64,000 nucleotides of DNA from CAVSNH01 sp963729275 (lineage in GTDB: Bacteria; Actinomycetota; Acidimicrobiia; Acidimicrobiales; RAAP-2). The notes beneath the pieces were generated by a model that saw nothing but the letters and a program-made list of their open reading frames with translations, was not told the origin of the DNA and did no database searches. A program made the translations under genes and the position numbers. This document shows positions 1 through 8,960 of the stretch, in pieces. The first letter of the stretch is position 1; the number at the start of each line of letters is the position of its first letter. The stretch is from positions 372,001 to 436,000 of the forward strand of contig CAVSNH010000003.1 of the NCBI GenBank assembly GCA_963729275.1, written 5' to 3'.

Positions 1-2
1 GA

Positions 3-227
3 GTTCGAAGTCCCGGCGGCTCACGCCACGCCCTGGCGGATCGCTTGGCCGAAGTGCTCGACCCAGGCGGCTGGTACTGCGACTTCCGTTCCGACGACGA
101 GGTGTTCGTCGTCTTCTCCGGGCGCACCTTCCGCTACCCCCGAGGCGACCTCGACCGGCGCCGAGAGGTCGAGCGATACGGACGGTCTGTCGGCGTCCCG
201 GAGGCACAGTTGGACTGGCCGGACTGA
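3..227 (+). CDS. Hypothetical protein, 5' end outside window
   Basis: The frame is open from the first bases of the window to a TGA, giving 74 residues, so this is most likely the C-terminal end of a longer protein. A TTG at 45 could start a 60-residue version, but there is no convincing ribosome binding site before it. The sequence has an acidic and aromatic core (GWYCDFRSDDEVFVVF) followed by an Arg-rich helix. I do not recognise a family. It is convergent with the next gene, with a hairpin between them. Confidence 0.5.
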   Translation, partial: VRSPGGSRHALADRLAEVLDPGGWYCDFRSDDEVFVVFSGRTFRYPRGDLDRRREVERYGRSVGVPEAQLDWPD

Positions 228-230
228 CCT

Positions 231-262
231 CGGCGTCCGGACACCCGGACGCCCGGACGCCG
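231..262. terminator. Bidirectional terminator-like hairpin
   Basis: A perfect 10-bp inverted repeat (CGGCGTCCGG at 231-240, CCGGACGCCG at 253-262) with a 12-nt loop lies between two convergent genes. There is no T-run, so termination is inferred from position and stem strength only. Confidence 0.5.
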
Positions 263-286
263 TTCGCTGATCAGCTGAGCAGCCGA

Positions 287-790
287 TCAGCCGAGACCGA
301 CCTCCACGGCCGTGCCCGCCTCGGCCAGGTCGGCCGAATCGTTGTCCTCGGCGTAGCGCAGGCCCTGGACGTTGAAGAGCCGGACTGACTGGCCCCGAGC
401 CGGGTAGGGCCCCCAGTGCCAGGTCCCCTGGGCCAGCACGATGGCCTGCTGCACGGGCAGTGCGAACACCCGGATCTGCCCGGCGCCATCCTCCGTCCTG
501 GGATCGGTGCCGGCCGGCGCCACAGCGATGACGGCGTCGACGTCGAGAGGCATGACGACCTGAGTGTGGGTCAGGTGGCGGAAGAGGACCTCACAACGCA
601 GGGCGCCGTCGGCAGCCGGCACCTCGTCTCGTCGGTGGCCGATGATGTTCACGTGCGGGTCAGCCCACTCATAGGTCAGCCGGTTGTTCCCGTCCTTCGG
701 ATCGGTGTCGGGGACGGGCAGCCAACCGAACGGCTGCCACGCCGGCTCGGAGATGGCCTCCGGCTCGATGCGGCGGGTGGTCTCGCCCAC
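287..790 (-). CDS. Ureidoglycolate lyase (AllA) family protein
   Basis: The 167-residue protein has the size and motifs of the AllA cupin-like family, which releases urea from ureidoglycolate to give glyoxylate in purine/allantoin breakdown. Visible family marks are TYEWADPH near 39-46, HLTHTQVVMPLD at about 72-83 and the LAQGTWHWGPYP segment at about 119-130, which resembles the family's GTWH active-site strand. It starts at a GTG preceded by GGGGGAGA. No other purine-degradation gene lies nearby, so the substrate could be a different ureido or alpha-hydroxy acid. The neighbouring 2-hydroxyacid dehydrogenase could use glyoxylate, but that link is only an inference. Confidence 0.75.
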   Translation of the reverse strand: MGETTRRIEPEAISEPAWQPFGWLPVPDTDPKDGNNRLTYEWADPHVNIIGHRRDEVPAADGALRCEVLFRHLTHTQVVMPLDVDAVIAVAPAGTDPRTEDGAGQIRVFALPVQQAIVLAQGTWHWGPYPARGQSVRLFNVQGLRYAEDNDSADLAEAGTAVEVGLG

Positions 791-913
791 TTGTCGTCTC
801 CCCCGGCCAGCTTCCCCGGCCTGATCTAACCTGACGTCCGTATCCGGTCGACTCTAGCCAGCGCCGCTCACTCGATCCGGCGTGGGCGGCGACACCAGGA
901 GGTGCACAACCCA

Positions 914-1303
914 ATGGCGATGGACGTTCGCAACGTGACCGATGCCGCTCCCGTCGTGGAGCACAACGGCACCGTGCCCGTGTGGTGGATGGTCAATCCC
1001 CGCGAGATGCTGGAGAAGACACAGGGCGGGTACCTCGAGCTGGTCAACGAGTTCGAGGTGCCGGGGGGCGGAGAGGTCTTCCCCCATTCGCATCCGACCC
1101 ACGAGTTCTATTACGTGCTGACCGGTCGGGGCACCATGATCATCGGCGACGAGGAGCGGCCCATCGCCCAAGGCGACCTCGTGTACATACCGCCCGATGT
1201 GACCCACAGCCTGCGTCCGGTGAGCGAGACGGCGCCCATCCGCTGCTTCTGCTTCGCCATCGGCACCCCGGGGGCCGGCCCCATCGACTACACCACCCAC
1301 TGA
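914..1303 (+). CDS. Single-domain cupin protein
   Basis: A 129-residue cupin. Metal ligands expected for the fold are visible: H58, H60, E64 in HSHPTHEF, and H98 in the second motif (PPDVTHS). The ATG at 914 is preferred because AGGAGG at 897-902 sits 11 nt upstream; a GTG at 902 overlaps that site. The stop codon is directly followed by the GTG of the dehydrogenase gene, so the two are probably co-transcribed. A close paralogue lies at 33134-33520 and shares well over half of its residues by eye. Substrate and activity (dioxygenase, isomerase or binding protein) cannot be told from the sequence. Confidence 0.8.
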   Translation: MAMDVRNVTDAAPVVEHNGTVPVWWMVNPREMLEKTQGGYLELVNEFEVPGGGEVFPHSHPTHEFYYVLTGRGTMIIGDEERPIAQGDLVYIPPDVTHSLRPVSETAPIRCFCFAIGTPGAGPIDYTTH

Positions 1304-2236
1304 GTGGGTCGGGTCCTCGTCACCCACCCGCTGCCCGCCGGCGGAACCGACCCGCTGATCGCGGCCGGTCACGATCTGGTCGAGGCGGACGGACGGGAGC
1401 TGGCCGACTGGGCACCGGAGGTCGACGGCATCCTCTGCCTGCTCACCGACCGGGTCGACGGCCACGTGCTACAGGCCGGCGCCTCTGGCCGGCTGCGGGT
1501 GGTCAGCCTGGCCGCCGTCGGTTACGACAAGGTCGACGTGGCCGAGGCCACCGTCCTCGGCATCACCGTGTGCAACACCCCCGGAGTCCTCGACGAGTCC
1601 ACCGCCGACCTCGCCTTCCTGCTCATCCTGGCCGCCAACCGACTCTCCACCGACGCCGAGCGCGACCTGCGGGCGGGCACGTGGCAAGGATGGGGCATCT
1701 CCGACCATCTAGGCAGCGACGTCTGGGGCACCTGTCTCGGACTGGTCGGCTATGGCCGCATCGCCCAGGCTGTGGCCCGAAGGGCCGGGGGATTCGGCAT
1801 GGAGGTCATCCACCACACCCGCAGCGACACCGGTGTCCCCGGCTACGTCGCCACCCTGGCCGAGCTGCTGGCCCGGGCGGACACGGTGAGCCTGCACGTG
1901 CCCCTCAGCCCGGCCACCCACCACCTGATTGGAGAAGCCGAGCTCGCCGCCATGAAGCCCACCGCCGTGCTCGTCAACACGGCCCGGGGCGCGGTGGTCG
2001 ACGAAGTGGCCCTGGCCCGCGCCCTCGATCGCGGTCAACTGCACGCTGCCGGCCTCGACGTCTACTCGCAGGAGCCCGCCATCGACCCCGCCCTCTTGGC
2101 CGCGCCCAGGACGGTGCTGCTCCCCCACATCGGCAGCGCCACCACCCGCACCCGCGGCGCCATGGCAATCATGGCCGCCGAGGCCATCTGCGACGTATTG
2201 GCCGGGCGGGTGCCACGCCACACCGTCACCGCCTGA
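1304..2236 (+). CDS. D-isomer-specific 2-hydroxyacid dehydrogenase
   Basis: The 310-residue protein matches the NAD(P)-dependent family that interconverts 2-oxo acids such as glyoxylate or hydroxypyruvate with D-2-hydroxy acids. The nucleotide-binding turn GYGRIA starts near 149. The catalytic triad is visible: R228 in NTARGAVVDE, E257 in SQEP and H275 in LPHIGSAT. The GTG start follows the cupin stop codon with no gap. The substrate is not defined by the sequence; glyoxylate or hydroxypyruvate is the usual role of this branch. Confidence 0.85.
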   Translation: MGRVLVTHPLPAGGTDPLIAAGHDLVEADGRELADWAPEVDGILCLLTDRVDGHVLQAGASGRLRVVSLAAVGYDKVDVAEATVLGITVCNTPGVLDESTADLAFLLILAANRLSTDAERDLRAGTWQGWGISDHLGSDVWGTCLGLVGYGRIAQAVARRAGGFGMEVIHHTRSDTGVPGYVATLAELLARADTVSLHVPLSPATHHLIGEAELAAMKPTAVLVNTARGAVVDEVALARALDRGQLHAAGLDVYSQEPAIDPALLAAPRTVLLPHIGSATTRTRGAMAIMAAEAICDVLAGRVPRHTVTA

Positions 2237-2259
2237 CCAGCGCTCGACGCCCGCCGGGG

Positions 2260-2907
2260 TCAGGCCGAGCGGCGAGCGAGCAGGTAGATGCGTTGCGAAG
2301 GGTGCTCATGGGCCAGGTGCGCTCGTTCCTCCGCCCTCTCGACCGTGAAACCGGCGACCACCAGCTCATCGGTGATGTCCGAGCCCGAGTACAGGGCGCC
2401 CCCGACCGGTTCGATGTCGTGGCCGAGGAACTCTTCGCTCACCACGTCACCCGCACCGAGGTGGGTGGCCAATAGCAACCTCCCACCGGGCCGCAGCACT
2501 CTCGCCACCTCGGACAGCGCGCCGGCCACCTCACGTCGGGGGATGTGCTGGATCGAGTAGAAGGCAACGACCAGGGCCATGGCGCCGGCTCCGAAGGGCA
2601 GTTGGCGCATGTCGGCCTGGGCCACCGGCAACTGGCGTCGCGCCCGGGCCACGCCCAGCATCCCGGCCGAGAGGTCGACACCGATGGTCGCCACACCCCG
2701 ATCGGCGACCCGCACCCCGGCCACCCCGGTCCCGCACCCGAGGTCGAGGGCGATACCACCCGGTGCCACCGTGTCGGCAGCAGCCTCGAGCATGGCCCGG
2801 TCGAGCGGGAGGTGGGCCAGGTCGTCACCGAAGGCCCCCTCGTAATCCTCGGCCACCGCGTCGTAGGCGGCCCGCACGGCATCGGGCGAGAACGGGTCCA
2901 CGGTCAC
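2260..2907 (-). CDS. SAM-dependent methyltransferase (type 11)
   Basis: A 215-residue class I methyltransferase. The SAM-binding motif LDLGCGTG is at about 54-61, an acidic residue follows beta-2 (GVDLSAGM), and the later VARVLRPGGRLLLATH strand is typical of Methyltransf_11. It starts at GTG (MTVDP). It is the last gene of a minus-strand series that also holds a second methyltransferase, an RraA-like protein and a Rid protein. The methyl acceptor is unknown. Confidence 0.8.
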   Translation of the reverse strand: MTVDPFSPDAVRAAYDAVAEDYEGAFGDDLAHLPLDRAMLEAAADTVAPGGIALDLGCGTGVAGVRVADRGVATIGVDLSAGMLGVARARRQLPVAQADMRQLPFGAGAMALVVAFYSIQHIPRREVAGALSEVARVLRPGGRLLLATHLGAGDVVSEEFLGHDIEPVGGALYSGSDITDELVVAGFTVERAEERAHLAHEHPSQRIYLLARRSA

Positions 2908-2958
2908 AGTCTCACCCGTCCGTCGTCGGCCGCACCCACACCCACGGGTCAGTCGGGC

Positions 2959-3603
2959 TTAGCCCTCGGTCTTCCACGCCATCCGGGCTGCGACAAACCA
3001 TTTCCCATCCATGAGGACCTGCCCGCCGCCAATCTCAGAGGCGAGTTGGTCCCCGGACAGGTACCGCTTGTAGATCTGGTGGCGAGAGCCGTCGGCCAGC
3101 TCCCGCTCCTGCCAGCGATCGCTCTCGACCCCCGGGCGGAGAGCCGAATCGACGACCACCAGCTCGTCAGCCAGCCGACGCGCCTCGGTCAGAAAGACCG
3201 CCCGCTCCTCAGGTGGGAGATGACCGTAGAAGTGGCCGGTGAACACGCGGTCAAAGGAATGGTCGGCCACGTTGACCTGGAGGGCGTCGCCCATGATGAC
3301 CAGTCCATCGGGAAGTCGCGACTGAGCCAGGTTCACCATGGCCGCACTCTGATCGAGACCGATCACGAATCCTCGCAGATGGCGCGTGAGGAAACCTGTC
3401 CCACAGGCGATGTCGAGGGTTCGAACCGGTGGCAACGCCTGCACCAGCTCGACCAGCGTGGCCACCTCCTCGTGCCAACCCGGTCGGTCCGTCTCGACAT
3501 ACCGGCCGTCGCCCCTGTACCAATCGTCGTAGTCCGGCGCTCGGCGGTGGTAATAGTGCGCGGTGTTGGGATCGGTGGCAAAGGCGGGCTCGGCGGATGG
3601 CAT
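2959..3603 (-). CDS. Class I SAM-dependent methyltransferase
   Basis: A 214-residue protein with the SAM motif TLDIACGTG at about 62-70 and the N-terminal HYYHRRAPDYDDWY segment common in small-molecule methyltransferases. The next acidic motif is GLDQSAAM. I chose the ATG giving MPSAEP; an ATG ten codons upstream (to 3633) is also possible and neither has a strong ribosome binding site. It is unlike the adjacent methyltransferase outside the SAM motifs, so it is not a recent duplicate. The acceptor is unknown. Confidence 0.75.
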   Translation of the reverse strand: MPSAEPAFATDPNTAHYYHRRAPDYDDWYRGDGRYVETDRPGWHEEVATLVELVQALPPVRTLDIACGTGFLTRHLRGFVIGLDQSAAMVNLAQSRLPDGLVIMGDALQVNVADHSFDRVFTGHFYGHLPPEERAVFLTEARRLADELVVVDSALRPGVESDRWQERELADGSRHQIYKRYLSGDQLASEIGGGQVLMDGKWFVAARMAWKTEG

Positions 3604-3696
3604 CGGCTCGATTGTGCCACCGGTCCTTCGCATCCCGGGTCACGGGATCGTGCCGTGGTGCCGTCGCCACGGGCCTCGTGCCTCAATCGGGCGCGG

Positions 3697-4341
3697 CTAC
3701 TGACCCTCTCGAACCTCGATCCCGCCAACATCGAGGCCCAGCAACTCGACGGTGGTGGTCCCACCCCGCAGCGCCTCGAAGTAACCGGCCTCCTTGCCGG
3801 CCCGGGCCTGGCCGGCGGTCAGCACGTCGTCGAGGGACTCGCCGGGCACGATGACCACACCGTCGACGTCACCCACCACCCAGTCGCCGGGGGCAACGGT
3901 CGTCCCCGCCACCTCGACGGGGAGTCCGACGGAGCCGCGTTCCCGTTTGGTCGCCCCACGGAGGGCCACGGTGGCCGAGAAGGCGGGGAAGCCGTGGCCA
4001 CAGAGGGCGTCGACGTCCCGGACCCCGCCATCGATCACGAGGCCAGCCAGTTGCCGCGCTTCAGCGCCGGTGGTGAGCACCTCGCCCCAATAGCCGCGGT
4101 CGGGCACGTCGCCCACGTCGACGACCAGCGCATGACCGGCGGGGGCGGTGGCCACGGCCACGTGGATGGCCAAATTGTCGCCGGGGGCGCAGCGCACGGG
4201 CAGAGCCGGGGCGGCGAGCCTGGCGCCGGGCCATGCCGGACGGATGCGGGGCGGCAACAGGCGGGCGCCGGACTCCCCGAGTGTGGCCGCGCCCAGGGCG
4301 AGGAGCTCGGCGGCCATCTCGTGCGTCGGTCGGTCGCTCAC
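3697..4341 (-). CDS. RraA-like / 4-hydroxy-4-methyl-2-oxoglutarate aldolase family protein
   Basis: The 214-residue protein has the RraA fold signature: GYWGEVLTTGAEA followed by LVIDGGVRD, where the Arg-Asp pair binds substrate and metal in the aldolase members. The family holds divalent-metal aldolases/decarboxylases acting on 2-oxo acids (HMG/CHA aldolases), and also RNase E inhibitors in other bacteria. The aldolase-type role is more likely in an actinobacterium. It starts at GTG with GGAGGC upstream and sits 37 nt after the Rid gene, in the same direction. Confidence 0.8.
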   Translation of the reverse strand: MSDRPTHEMAAELLALGAATLGESGARLLPPRIRPAWPGARLAAPALPVRCAPGDNLAIHVAVATAPAGHALVVDVGDVPDRGYWGEVLTTGAEARQLAGLVIDGGVRDVDALCGHGFPAFSATVALRGATKRERGSVGLPVEVAGTTVAPGDWVVGDVDGVVIVPGESLDDVLTAGQARAGKEAGYFEALRGGTTTVELLGLDVGGIEVREGQ

Positions 4342-4378
4342 CGCCTTGCCTCCGACAGTGGGGGCCTACGACTGACCA

Positions 4379-4897
4379 TCACGACTCGCCACCTTTCGTA
4401 TCTCCCTCGGAGAGGGCCACGGTCACCTCGATCTCGACGGCGCCGCCGCGGGGCAGGGCTGCCACCCCCACTGCCGACCGGGTATGGCGCCCGGCCGCGC
4501 CGAACAGGTCGGCCAGCACGCCACTGGCGCCGTCGATGACCGCCGGCTGCTCGTGGAAATCGGGGTCCGACGCCACGAAGCCGGTGACGGTCAGCACCCG
4601 CTCGATGCGGTCGAGGGACCCGAGCGCAGCCTCGAGCACCGACAGCGCGTTGAGAGCGCAGACGGCGGCCGCCTCCCGGCCCTGCTCGACGGTCACGTCC
4701 CGTCCGAGCGTGCCCACGCAGGTGAGAGCGCCGTCGATGCGGGGAAGCTGGCCTGACGTGCGGGCAATGCCACCGTGGACCACGACGGCGTCGAGAGGAT
4801 CGTGTGGCGGGTGCGGTCCGTGGAGGACGAGCCCGAGCTCGGCTGCCCGGGCGCGGATGCGGCCGGTTCCGCTCGGCGGCTCACCGGCATCACCCAT
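4379..4897 (-). CDS. RidA/YjgF family protein
   Basis: A 172-residue Rid-family protein. The conserved arginine is seen in HTRSAVGVAALPRGGAVEIEV, and the earlier GGIARTSGQLP strand is typical. RidA proteins hydrolyse reactive enamine/imine intermediates to 2-oxo acids, whereas other Rid subfamilies are deaminases in catabolic pathways. At 172 residues it is longer than canonical RidA (about 130) and resembles the YjgF-like subgroup with extended N-terminus. GGAGGA lies 8 nt before the ATG. It heads the minus-strand group with the RraA-like gene, fitting a 2-oxo-acid catabolic context. Confidence 0.8.
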   Translation of the reverse strand: MGDAGEPPSGTGRIRARAAELGLVLHGPHPPHDPLDAVVVHGGIARTSGQLPRIDGALTCVGTLGRDVTVEQGREAAAVCALNALSVLEAALGSLDRIERVLTVTGFVASDPDFHEQPAVIDGASGVLADLFGAAGRHTRSAVGVAALPRGGAVEIEVTVALSEGDTKGGES

Positions 4898-5049
4898 TCG
4901 AACGCTCCTCCGTCCGCCGCACGACCGTCGGGCCGGCGAGCCCGACGATGGTAACCCGCCCGTCGTGGCGGGCCCGACGCCGGCGTCAGCGCCGATGGGC
5001 CGGTCCTATGATGCCGCGGATGCCGGCCCCGACCGCCGCTGTCTGACGC

Positions 5050-7350
5050 ATGGAGCCCGGACAATTCGAGGGAGTCATCGGCGAGGACTTCACCTCGTCG
5101 GTCCCCTGGTGGGCACCTCGGCCCCGGGCGCGATCCGGAGCGCCCAACGTCGTGATGGTCGTGCTCGACGACGTGGGCTTCGCCCAGCTGGGCTGCTACG
5201 GATCGGACATCGAGACCCCGGTCCTCGACAGCCTGGCCGGCGACGGGCTCACCTTCACCAACTTCCACACCACCGCCCTCTGCTCTCCGACACGCGCCTG
5301 TCTCCTTACCGGGCGCAACCATCACCGCAACGGGATGGGACGGATCATCGAACTGGCCACGGGATTCCCGGGGTATGACGCCACCATCCCCCGGGCCAAC
5401 GGCTTCCTGTCCGAGATGCTCCTCCCCCACGGCTACGCCACCTTCGCCATCGGGAAATGGCACCTCGCCCCCGAGGACGAGGCCCATGCGGCCGCCCCTC
5501 GCACCAACTGGCCCCTCGGCCGGGGGTTCGAGCGCTTCTACGGGTACCACGGTGGTGAGACCCACCAGTTCGTGCCCGCGCTCTACTGCGACAACCATCC
5601 CATCGCCCCACCGCGCACGCCAGAGGAGGGCTACCACCTGACCGAGGACCTCGTCGATCAGGCCATCGGGTGCATCACCGACGTTCGGGTGGTCGACCCG
5701 GACAAGCCGTTCTTCCTCTACCTGGCCACGGGAGCGTGCCACTCACCCCACCAAGCCCCGGCACCGTGGATCGATCGCTACCGCGGCGCCTTCGACGGAG
5801 GCTGGGACGCCTGGCGCACGAGGACGCTCCGGCGCCAGACCGAGGCCAGCGTGCTCCGGGCCGGCACCGAGCTCTCACCCCGACCGGACTGGGTGCCGGC
5901 CTGGGACGATCTGTCGGCCGACGAACGACGCCTCTATGCCCGCTACATGGAGGCCTTCGCCGGCTTCCTCAGCCACACCGACCATCATCTCGGCCGGCTC
6001 TTCGACTTCCTCCGGGAGAGCGGCGAGCTCGACAACACGGTGGTGTTGGTGCTGTCGGACAACGGTGCCAGCTCCGAGGGCGGCCCCACCGGATCGGTCA
6101 ACGACCTACGGGTGTGGAACGGCGCGCCCCGGACGGTGGAAGAGGCACTCGAGCGCATCGACGAGATCGGCGGCCCCCGCTGCCACAACAACTACCCGTG
6201 GGGCTGGACCGTGGCCGGCAACACTCCCTTCCGCCGGTGGAAGCGCGAGGTCCACGAGGGCGGCGTGGCCGACCCGCTCATCGTCCACTGGCCGTCGGGC
6301 ATCCCTACCGGTGACCGGTGGCGGCGTCAGTACGTGCACGCCGTCGACGTGACCCCGACGCTCCTCGAGGTGCTCGGTGTCCCGGCGCCGGAAGCCATCG
6401 CCGGTGTGACCCAGTCGGCCATGGACGGGACGTCCTTCGCCTACACCTTCACCGAGCCCGATGGGCTCGGACGCCACCGCGTCCAGTACTACGAGATGCT
6501 CGGGTGCCGCGCCCTCTACGAGGACGGCTGGAAGGCGGTGACCTACCACCCCATCCAGGACACCTCCACCCCCTTCGATGACGATGCCTGGGAGCTGTAC
6601 CACGTGGACGCCGATCCGAGTGAATGCCACGACCTGGCCGCGGCGGAGCCAGAACGTCTCGGCCACTTGGTCGAGCGTTGGTGGGCCGAGGCGGGGGCCA
6701 ACGGTGTCCTGCCCCTCGACAACCGGGCCTTCTCCGAGTTCGTCATGGACAAGCCCATCCTCGTCCCGCCCCGCCACCGCTACGCCTACCGCCCGGGTGC
6801 GGCACCGGTGCCCGAGGTTGTCGGGGCCAACCTCCGAAACCGCAGCCATCGGATCGCCGTCGACCTCGAGGTCCCGGCCACGTCCTCGGACACATCGTCG
6901 GTGCCGGCGGCGGAAGGGGTGCTGCTCGCCCAAGGATCCGGTCTCGGCGGCTGGTCGCTCTTCGTGCTGGAGGGCCGGCCCGCCTACGCCCACAACTTCG
7001 TCTCGCTGCGAGAAGACCGCGTCGTCGCCGACCAGCCTCTCGAGCCCGGCCGCCACCAGGTCGTCCTCCACTTCGAGCGCACCGGCGACCACCGCGGCGT
7101 CGGCCACCTGCTGGTCGACGGGGCCGAGGCCGGGCGCCTCGAGATCGCCCCCTTCACCATCACCCGCTTCTCGCTCACCGGGGCCGGAACGACCTGCGGC
7201 TACGGCAACGGGCTGCCGGTCTCCGACGCCTACCGCCACCGCGGGCGTTTCGCCTTCACCGGACGGATCTTGGAGGCGACCATCGAGGTCGACGGAGCCG
7301 TCTGGGTCGACCCCGAGGTCGAGGCCCAGGACGCCATCTCCGCCCAGTAA
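5050..7350 (+). CDS. Arylsulfatase (type I, formylglycine-dependent)
   Basis: The 766-residue sulfatase carries the formylglycine motif CSPTR at 78-82, the metal aspartates D40-D41 in VVLDDVGFAQLG, and the second metal motif VLVLSDNGASSEGG around residue 330. The catalytic domain covers roughly 30-530. The remaining C-terminal part (LAQGSGLGGWSLFVLEG onward) looks like the beta-rich accessory domain of long bacterial arylsulfatases. It has no signal peptide, so it is likely cytoplasmic. It would hydrolyse sulfate esters. The Cys-to-formylglycine maturase is not in the window, and the substrate is unknown. Confidence 0.9.
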   Translation: MEPGQFEGVIGEDFTSSVPWWAPRPRARSGAPNVVMVVLDDVGFAQLGCYGSDIETPVLDSLAGDGLTFTNFHTTALCSPTRACLLTGRNHHRNGMGRIIELATGFPGYDATIPRANGFLSEMLLPHGYATFAIGKWHLAPEDEAHAAAPRTNWPLGRGFERFYGYHGGETHQFVPALYCDNHPIAPPRTPEEGYHLTEDLVDQAIGCITDVRVVDPDKPFFLYLATGACHSPHQAPAPWIDRYRGAFDGGWDAWRTRTLRRQTEASVLRAGTELSPRPDWVPAWDDLSADERRLYARYMEAFAGFLSHTDHHLGRLFDFLRESGELDNTVVLVLSDNGASSEGGPTGSVNDLRVWNGAPRTVEEALERIDEIGGPRCHNNYPWGWTVAGNTPFRRWKREVHEGGVADPLIVHWPSGIPTGDRWRRQYVHAVDVTPTLLEVLGVPAPEAIAGVTQSAMDGTSFAYTFTEPDGLGRHRVQYYEMLGCRALYEDGWKAVTYHPIQDTSTPFDDDAWELYHVDADPSECHDLAAAEPERLGHLVERWWAEAGANGVLPLDNRAFSEFVMDKPILVPPRHRYAYRPGAAPVPEVVGANLRNRSHRIAVDLEVPATSSDTSSVPAAEGVLLAQGSGLGGWSLFVLEGRPAYAHNFVSLREDRVVADQPLEPGRHQVVLHFERTGDHRGVGHLLVDGAEAGRLEIAPFTITRFSLTGAGTTCGYGNGLPVSDAYRHRGRFAFTGRILEATIEVDGAVWVDPEVEAQDAISAQ

Positions 7351-7409
7351 CCGGCCCGGTCGATAGTGTCCACGCCCGTGCCCCGCCTCCGAACCACGCC
7401 ACCCATCGC

Positions 7410-8276
7410 ATGAAGATCGGCATCGCCCTCGGCACGGTGCGGCCCGACCGCTGGGCCGAGGTCACCGAGGAGGCCGACCGGTTGGGCTTCGAGTCCGTGT
7501 GGCTGCCCGAGCACCTGGTCCTGCCGGTGGCCACCGAGGGCAGCCCTTACGCCGGCGTCGACCACCCTCCGGTCCCACCGGAGGTGCCGGTGCATGACGC
7601 CTTCGCCTTCCTGTCTTTTCTGGCCGGTCGCACGCAGCAGATCCGCTTCAGCACCCACGTGTTCAACATCGGACTGCGCCACCCCTTCGCCACGGCACGG
7701 GCCGTGACCACCCTCGACATCGTCTCTGGCGGCCGGGCCATGTTCGGCGTCGGCGCCAGCTGGCTGGCGGCCGAGTGGGAAGCGGTGGGCCTTGACTTCT
7801 CCACCCGCGGTCGCCGGGTCGACGAGGCCATCGCCGTCTGCCAGCAGTTGTGGAGCCAGCCGGTCATCGAGCACCACGGCGAGTTCTTCGACTTCTCTGC
7901 TGTCGCCTTCGAGCCCAAGCCGGTCCAGAAGCCCTGGCCGCCGATCCACATCGGCGGGGACGGCTCAGCTGCCCTGCGCCGGGCGGCAACCGTCGGCGAT
8001 GGGTGGATCCCCATGAACCACTCGGTGGAGGAGATCCCGGCCGACGCTGCCCGGATCGCCGTCCTCCGGGAGACGGCCGGACGCCCGGGGGTTACCGAGA
8101 TCACCATGGGCATCGACGCCGAACTCGACACGCTTCGGGGCGCGGCGGCGGCCGGTGTGGGTCGTGCCCTGGTGCGGCCGTGGAAGCGAGGCAGCGAGAC
8201 CATCGACGGGCTGCGCCGGTTCGCCGACGAGGTGCTCGAGGAAGCCAGCGCGCTCGAGGTGGCCGCGCCGGCCTGA
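7410..8276 (+). CDS. LLM-class F420-dependent oxidoreductase
   Basis: The 288-residue luciferase-like protein has the TIM-barrel N-terminus (KIGIALGTVRPDRWAEVTEEAD), the FESVWLPEH strand, the TLDIVSGGRAMFGVGASW segment and PPIHIGGDGSAALRRAA. These match the actinobacterial branch that uses coenzyme F420. The ATG at 7410 is the first one fitting the family N-terminus; no clear ribosome binding site precedes it. A GATAGT box at 7362-7367 may be a -10 element. The substrate is unknown; the gene follows the sulfatase by 59 nt and may be co-transcribed. Confidence 0.8.
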   Translation: MKIGIALGTVRPDRWAEVTEEADRLGFESVWLPEHLVLPVATEGSPYAGVDHPPVPPEVPVHDAFAFLSFLAGRTQQIRFSTHVFNIGLRHPFATARAVTTLDIVSGGRAMFGVGASWLAAEWEAVGLDFSTRGRRVDEAIAVCQQLWSQPVIEHHGEFFDFSAVAFEPKPVQKPWPPIHIGGDGSAALRRAATVGDGWIPMNHSVEEIPADAARIAVLRETAGRPGVTEITMGIDAELDTLRGAAAAGVGRALVRPWKRGSETIDGLRRFADEVLEEASALEVAAPA

Positions 8277-8348
8277 CCACGGCCGTCCGGCTCGGCCGTC
8301 CGGTGCCACCCGCGCCGGTGTCATCGATGTCACAGTGTGCCGGTGCAC

Positions 8349-8900
8349 ATGAGCTCCCGGGGGCGGAGATCCCGGCGCGCCGTCGTCGCCTGCGTCGCCC
8401 TCTCGAGTGCCGCCGTGTTGGCCGCCTGCGGATCCTCGACGGCCAGTCCGCCTGCGAAGAAGCCTGCGACGACAACCACGACGGCCACGCCGTCCAGGGC
8501 TGCCGCCTCGACGACCTCGTCGACGACGGCCGCGGCCACCACGACCACGACCGCCGCGTCACCCAGTGGATCCGCCTCGACGACCGTTCCCACGGCCACG
8601 TTCGGAAGCTGGACGGGGACCGAGCCGACCATCGTCTACTTCTCCGGCGACGCCGGCAACATCGTCTCCGGGCTCACCTGGACGTCCTGGACCAGCCAGT
8701 CGGCAGTGGGTCACGGCAGCTGGGGCTACGAAAGCTGTGATCCCAACTGCGCCCAGGGCACCGTGACCCCGTACCCGACCACCATCGCCCTGTCGGATCC
8801 GGTGAGCGGCCGGTTCACCCAGGTGACGGAGACCCAGAGCGGCCCCTACGGGAGCACCCTCAACTTCACACTGCCCGACCCCGGCCTCAGCGCCTCGTAG
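8349..8900 (+). CDS. Secreted lipoprotein with Thr/Ser/Ala-rich linker
   Basis: A 183-residue protein with an Arg-rich n-region, hydrophobic core and lipobox LAAC (Cys27), so a lipid-anchored exported protein. Residues of about 28-85 are a low-complexity Thr/Ser/Ala linker. The folded part begins near TFGSWTGTEPTIVYF and has a Cys pair in ESCDPNCAQG, a pattern I associate with uncharacterised actinobacterial lipoproteins. An upstream GTG at 8337 would add four residues. Its stop codon lies in the first unit of a decamer repeat array. Confidence 0.75.
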   Translation: MSSRGRRSRRAVVACVALSSAAVLAACGSSTASPPAKKPATTTTTATPSRAAASTTSSTTAAATTTTTAASPSGSASTTVPTATFGSWTGTEPTIVYFSGDAGNIVSGLTWTSWTSQSAVGHGSWGYESCDPNCAQGTVTPYPTTIALSDPVSGRFTQVTETQSGPYGSTLNFTLPDPGLSAS

Positions 8901-8930
8901 CGCCTCGTAGCCCCTCGTAGCGCCTCGTAA
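8891..8930 (+). repeat. Tandem decamer repeat with stops in all frames
   Basis: Four consecutive 10-bp units of the form cgcctcgtag (third with ccc, last ending taa). Because 10 is not a multiple of 3, the TAG/TAG/TAG/TAA triplets at 8898, 8908, 8918 and 8928 fall in all three plus-strand frames. The first is the actual stop of the lipoprotein gene. Confidence 0.9.
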
Positions 8931-8960
8931 GCCTGGCCGGTGGCGGCCGGTGCGAGCGGC

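Noticed and set aside
982..2475. 497-residue plus-strand open frame
   Set aside because: It is a high-GC shadow, rich in Arg/Pro/His, overlapping the cupin and the hydroxyacid dehydrogenase, both of which have clear motifs.
2545..4539. 664-residue plus-strand open frame
   Set aside because: It runs antisense to two methyltransferases, the RraA-like gene and part of the Rid gene; composition is that of a complementary-strand shadow.
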